From Nitrospirota bacterium (GTDB taxonomy: Bacteria > Nitrospinota > Nitrospinia > Nitrospinales > Nitrospinaceae), in the NCBI GenBank assembly GCA_030600405.1, contig JAUVMD010000062.1, forward strand, positions 1 through 7,001: 7,001 nt of DNA, written 5' to 3'. A program made the position numbers and the translations under genes. Positions within the stretch are counted from its first letter, which is position 1, and each line of letters begins with the position of its first letter. The notes under the pieces were generated by a model. That model did not search any database. It saw only the letters and a program-made list of their open reading frames with translations, and was not told the origin of the DNA. This document shows, piece by piece, positions 5,778-7,001 of this stretch.

Positions 5778-7001
5778 ATGAAAGCGTCTGATCTTTTTGT
5801 CCGGTCTTTGGAGCAGGAAGGTGTCGAATATATTTTTGGTGTTCCGGGGGAGGAGAACCTGGATTTGCTGGAGTCATTGCGCACTTCAAAAATCCAGTTG
5901 ATCCTGACGCGTCATGAACAGGCGGCGGGTTTCATGGCCGCGACCTGCGGCCGTCTGACGGGCAAAGTGGGGGTCTGTTTGGCCACGCTGGGGCCGGGGG
6001 CCACCAATTTAGTAACCGCCGGGGCGTATGCGCAGCTGGGTGCCATGCCGATCCTGATGATTTCCGGACAGAAACCTATCAAGAAAAGCAAACAGGGCCG
6101 CTTTCAGATTATCGATGTCGTTGAGATGATGAAACCGCTCACCAAATTCACCAAACAAGTGGTGCATGGCAACAGTATCCCGGTGCTGGTCCGGGAAGCG
6201 GTGCGTGTGGCTCAAGAAGAGCGGCCAGGTGCCGTCCATTTGGAGTTGCCGGAAGACATTGCCGCTGAGGAGTGTACCGCCACGCCTTATGAAGTCATGC
6301 ATGCCCGGCGGGCACAAGCGGATGAAGCGGTGGTCCATCAGGCGGTTGCTATGATCCGTGCCGCGCAATGGCCACTCCTGCTCATCGGTGCCGGAGCCAA
6401 CCGCAACCGCACGTGCCGGGCCTTGCGTCAATTGATCGACAACACGGGGATTTACTTTTTTAATACGCAAATGGGCAAAGGCGTGGTCGATGAGCGGCAT
6501 CCCCATTTTCTCGGAACGGCGGCACTTTCCAATCATGATTATTTACACTGCGCGATCGACCGCGCCGACCTGATCATCAATGTGGGCCATGACGTGATTG
6601 AGAAGCCGCCCTTTTTCATGGAGGAAGGTGGATCGAAAGTCATTCACATCAATTATTTTTCGGCGCAAGTCGATGAAGTGTATTTTCCCCAGGTGGAAGT
6701 GGTGGGCGACATCGCGGGAAGCGTCGAGCGCCTGGCCACCCAACTCAAAAAAATGGAGCACTGGGATTTCGATTATTTTGAACGGGTCAAAAATGAGATT
6801 GAACTGCATGTGGAGGAAAGAAGCCAGGACACACGCTATCCTATTATTCCGCAACACCTGGTGGCACAAGTGCGGGACGCCATGCCGGACGATGGAATCA
6901 TCACCCTCGACAACGGCGTCTACAAGATTTGGTTCGCTCGGAATTACAAAGCCTATTCCACCAATACAGTTCTGCTGGATAATGCGTTGGCCACCATGGG
7001 G
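5778..7001 (+). CDS. Acetolactate synthase large subunit-like ThDP enzyme (ilvB/alsS type), 3' end beyond the right edge
   Basis: The first 408 residues of a thiamine-diphosphate enzyme; the usual length is about 550. Acetolactate synthases condense two pyruvates to 2-acetolactate, for branched-chain amino acids or acetoin. Seen: the N-terminal pyrimidine-binding domain with GVPGEENLDL (21-30), catalytic Glu47 in RHEQAA, and LGPGATNLVT (71-80). GRFQIIDVVEMMKPLTK (107-123) keeps the Phe-Gln pair and the P-x-TK pattern of biosynthetic enzymes, where AlsS types, as I recall, have a different residue before the Gln. The middle domain has LLIGAGANRN (201-210), and the C-terminal domain begins at about 355 with TLDNGVYKIWFARNY and LLDNALATMG at the edge. 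The GDG...N cofactor motif lies outside. ATG 5778 has a good Shine-Dalgarno. Whether a small regulatory subunit follows cannot be seen. Other ThDP enzymes (pyruvate oxidase, glyoxylate carboligase) are less likely. Confidence 0.88.
   Translation, partial: MKASDLFVRSLEQEGVEYIFGVPGEENLDLLESLRTSKIQLILTRHEQAAGFMAATCGRLTGKVGVCLATLGPGATNLVTAGAYAQLGAMPILMISGQKPIKKSKQGRFQIIDVVEMMKPLTKFTKQVVHGNSIPVLVREAVRVAQEERPGAVHLELPEDIAAEECTATPYEVMHARRAQADEAVVHQAVAMIRAAQWPLLLIGAGANRNRTCRALRQLIDNTGIYFFNTQMGKGVVDERHPHFLGTAALSNHDYLHCAIDRADLIINVGHDVIEKPPFFMEEGGSKVIHINYFSAQVDEVYFPQVEVVGDIAGSVERLATQLKKMEHWDFDYFERVKNEIELHVEERSQDTRYPIIPQHLVAQVRDAMPDDGIITLDNGVYKIWFARNYKAYSTNTVLLDNALATMG

Noticed and set aside
6009..6536. 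Minus-strand open frame of 175 codons
   Set aside because: It is antisense to the acetolactate synthase-like gene, which has strong motif support and a good ribosome site.

Overview
This is a protein-coding window of roughly 55% G+C (estimated by eye) from a Gram-negative bacterium. The Gram-negative call rests on a meso-diaminopimelate muropeptide ligase (Mpl) and two lipoprotein-type signal peptides. The overall style resembles nitrite oxidisers or related lineages such as Nitrospinota, but that is only an impression; nothing in the sequence fixes the taxon. No rRNA, tRNA, CRISPR array, insertion sequence or phage gene was seen.

Layout. Positions 1-4241 hold five genes, all on the minus strand and closely packed. 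In order of transcription (right to left) they are: a small BamE/SmpA-like lipoprotein (4241-3927), a HAD phosphatase of the phosphoglycolate phosphatase type (3884-3240), Mpl (3184-1781), a degenerate radical-SAM-like TIM-barrel protein without a cluster motif (1779-658), and a radical SAM enzyme with an intact CxxxCxxC motif that runs off the left edge (544 to beyond 1). A plausible sigma-70-type promoter lies just before the lipoprotein gene. Mpl and the degenerate protein are separated by one base and are probably translationally coupled.

Positions 4242-4524 separate the two divergent gene sets. Beyond the promoter, this stretch is non-coding and unusually rich in short hairpins; it could be a small structured RNA, a long leader or a dispersed repeat. 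To its right on the plus strand lie a metallo-beta-lactamase-fold protein with a lipoprotein-type N-terminus (4525-5586), a 191-base gap with a short repeat-like motif and a promoter, and a thiamine-diphosphate enzyme of the acetolactate synthase large-subunit type (5778 to beyond 7001) that is cut by the right edge.

How the genes fit together. Mpl salvages peptidoglycan tripeptide, and the BamE-like lipoprotein would sit in the outer membrane, so the minus-strand cluster has a loose envelope theme; the HAD phosphatase looks like housekeeping. The most unusual element is the pair of radical-SAM-fold genes at its end: one keeps the iron-sulfur motif, while the other keeps the fold landmarks of a radical SAM family but has only two cysteines in the whole protein. 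The acetolactate synthase is a separate transcription unit.
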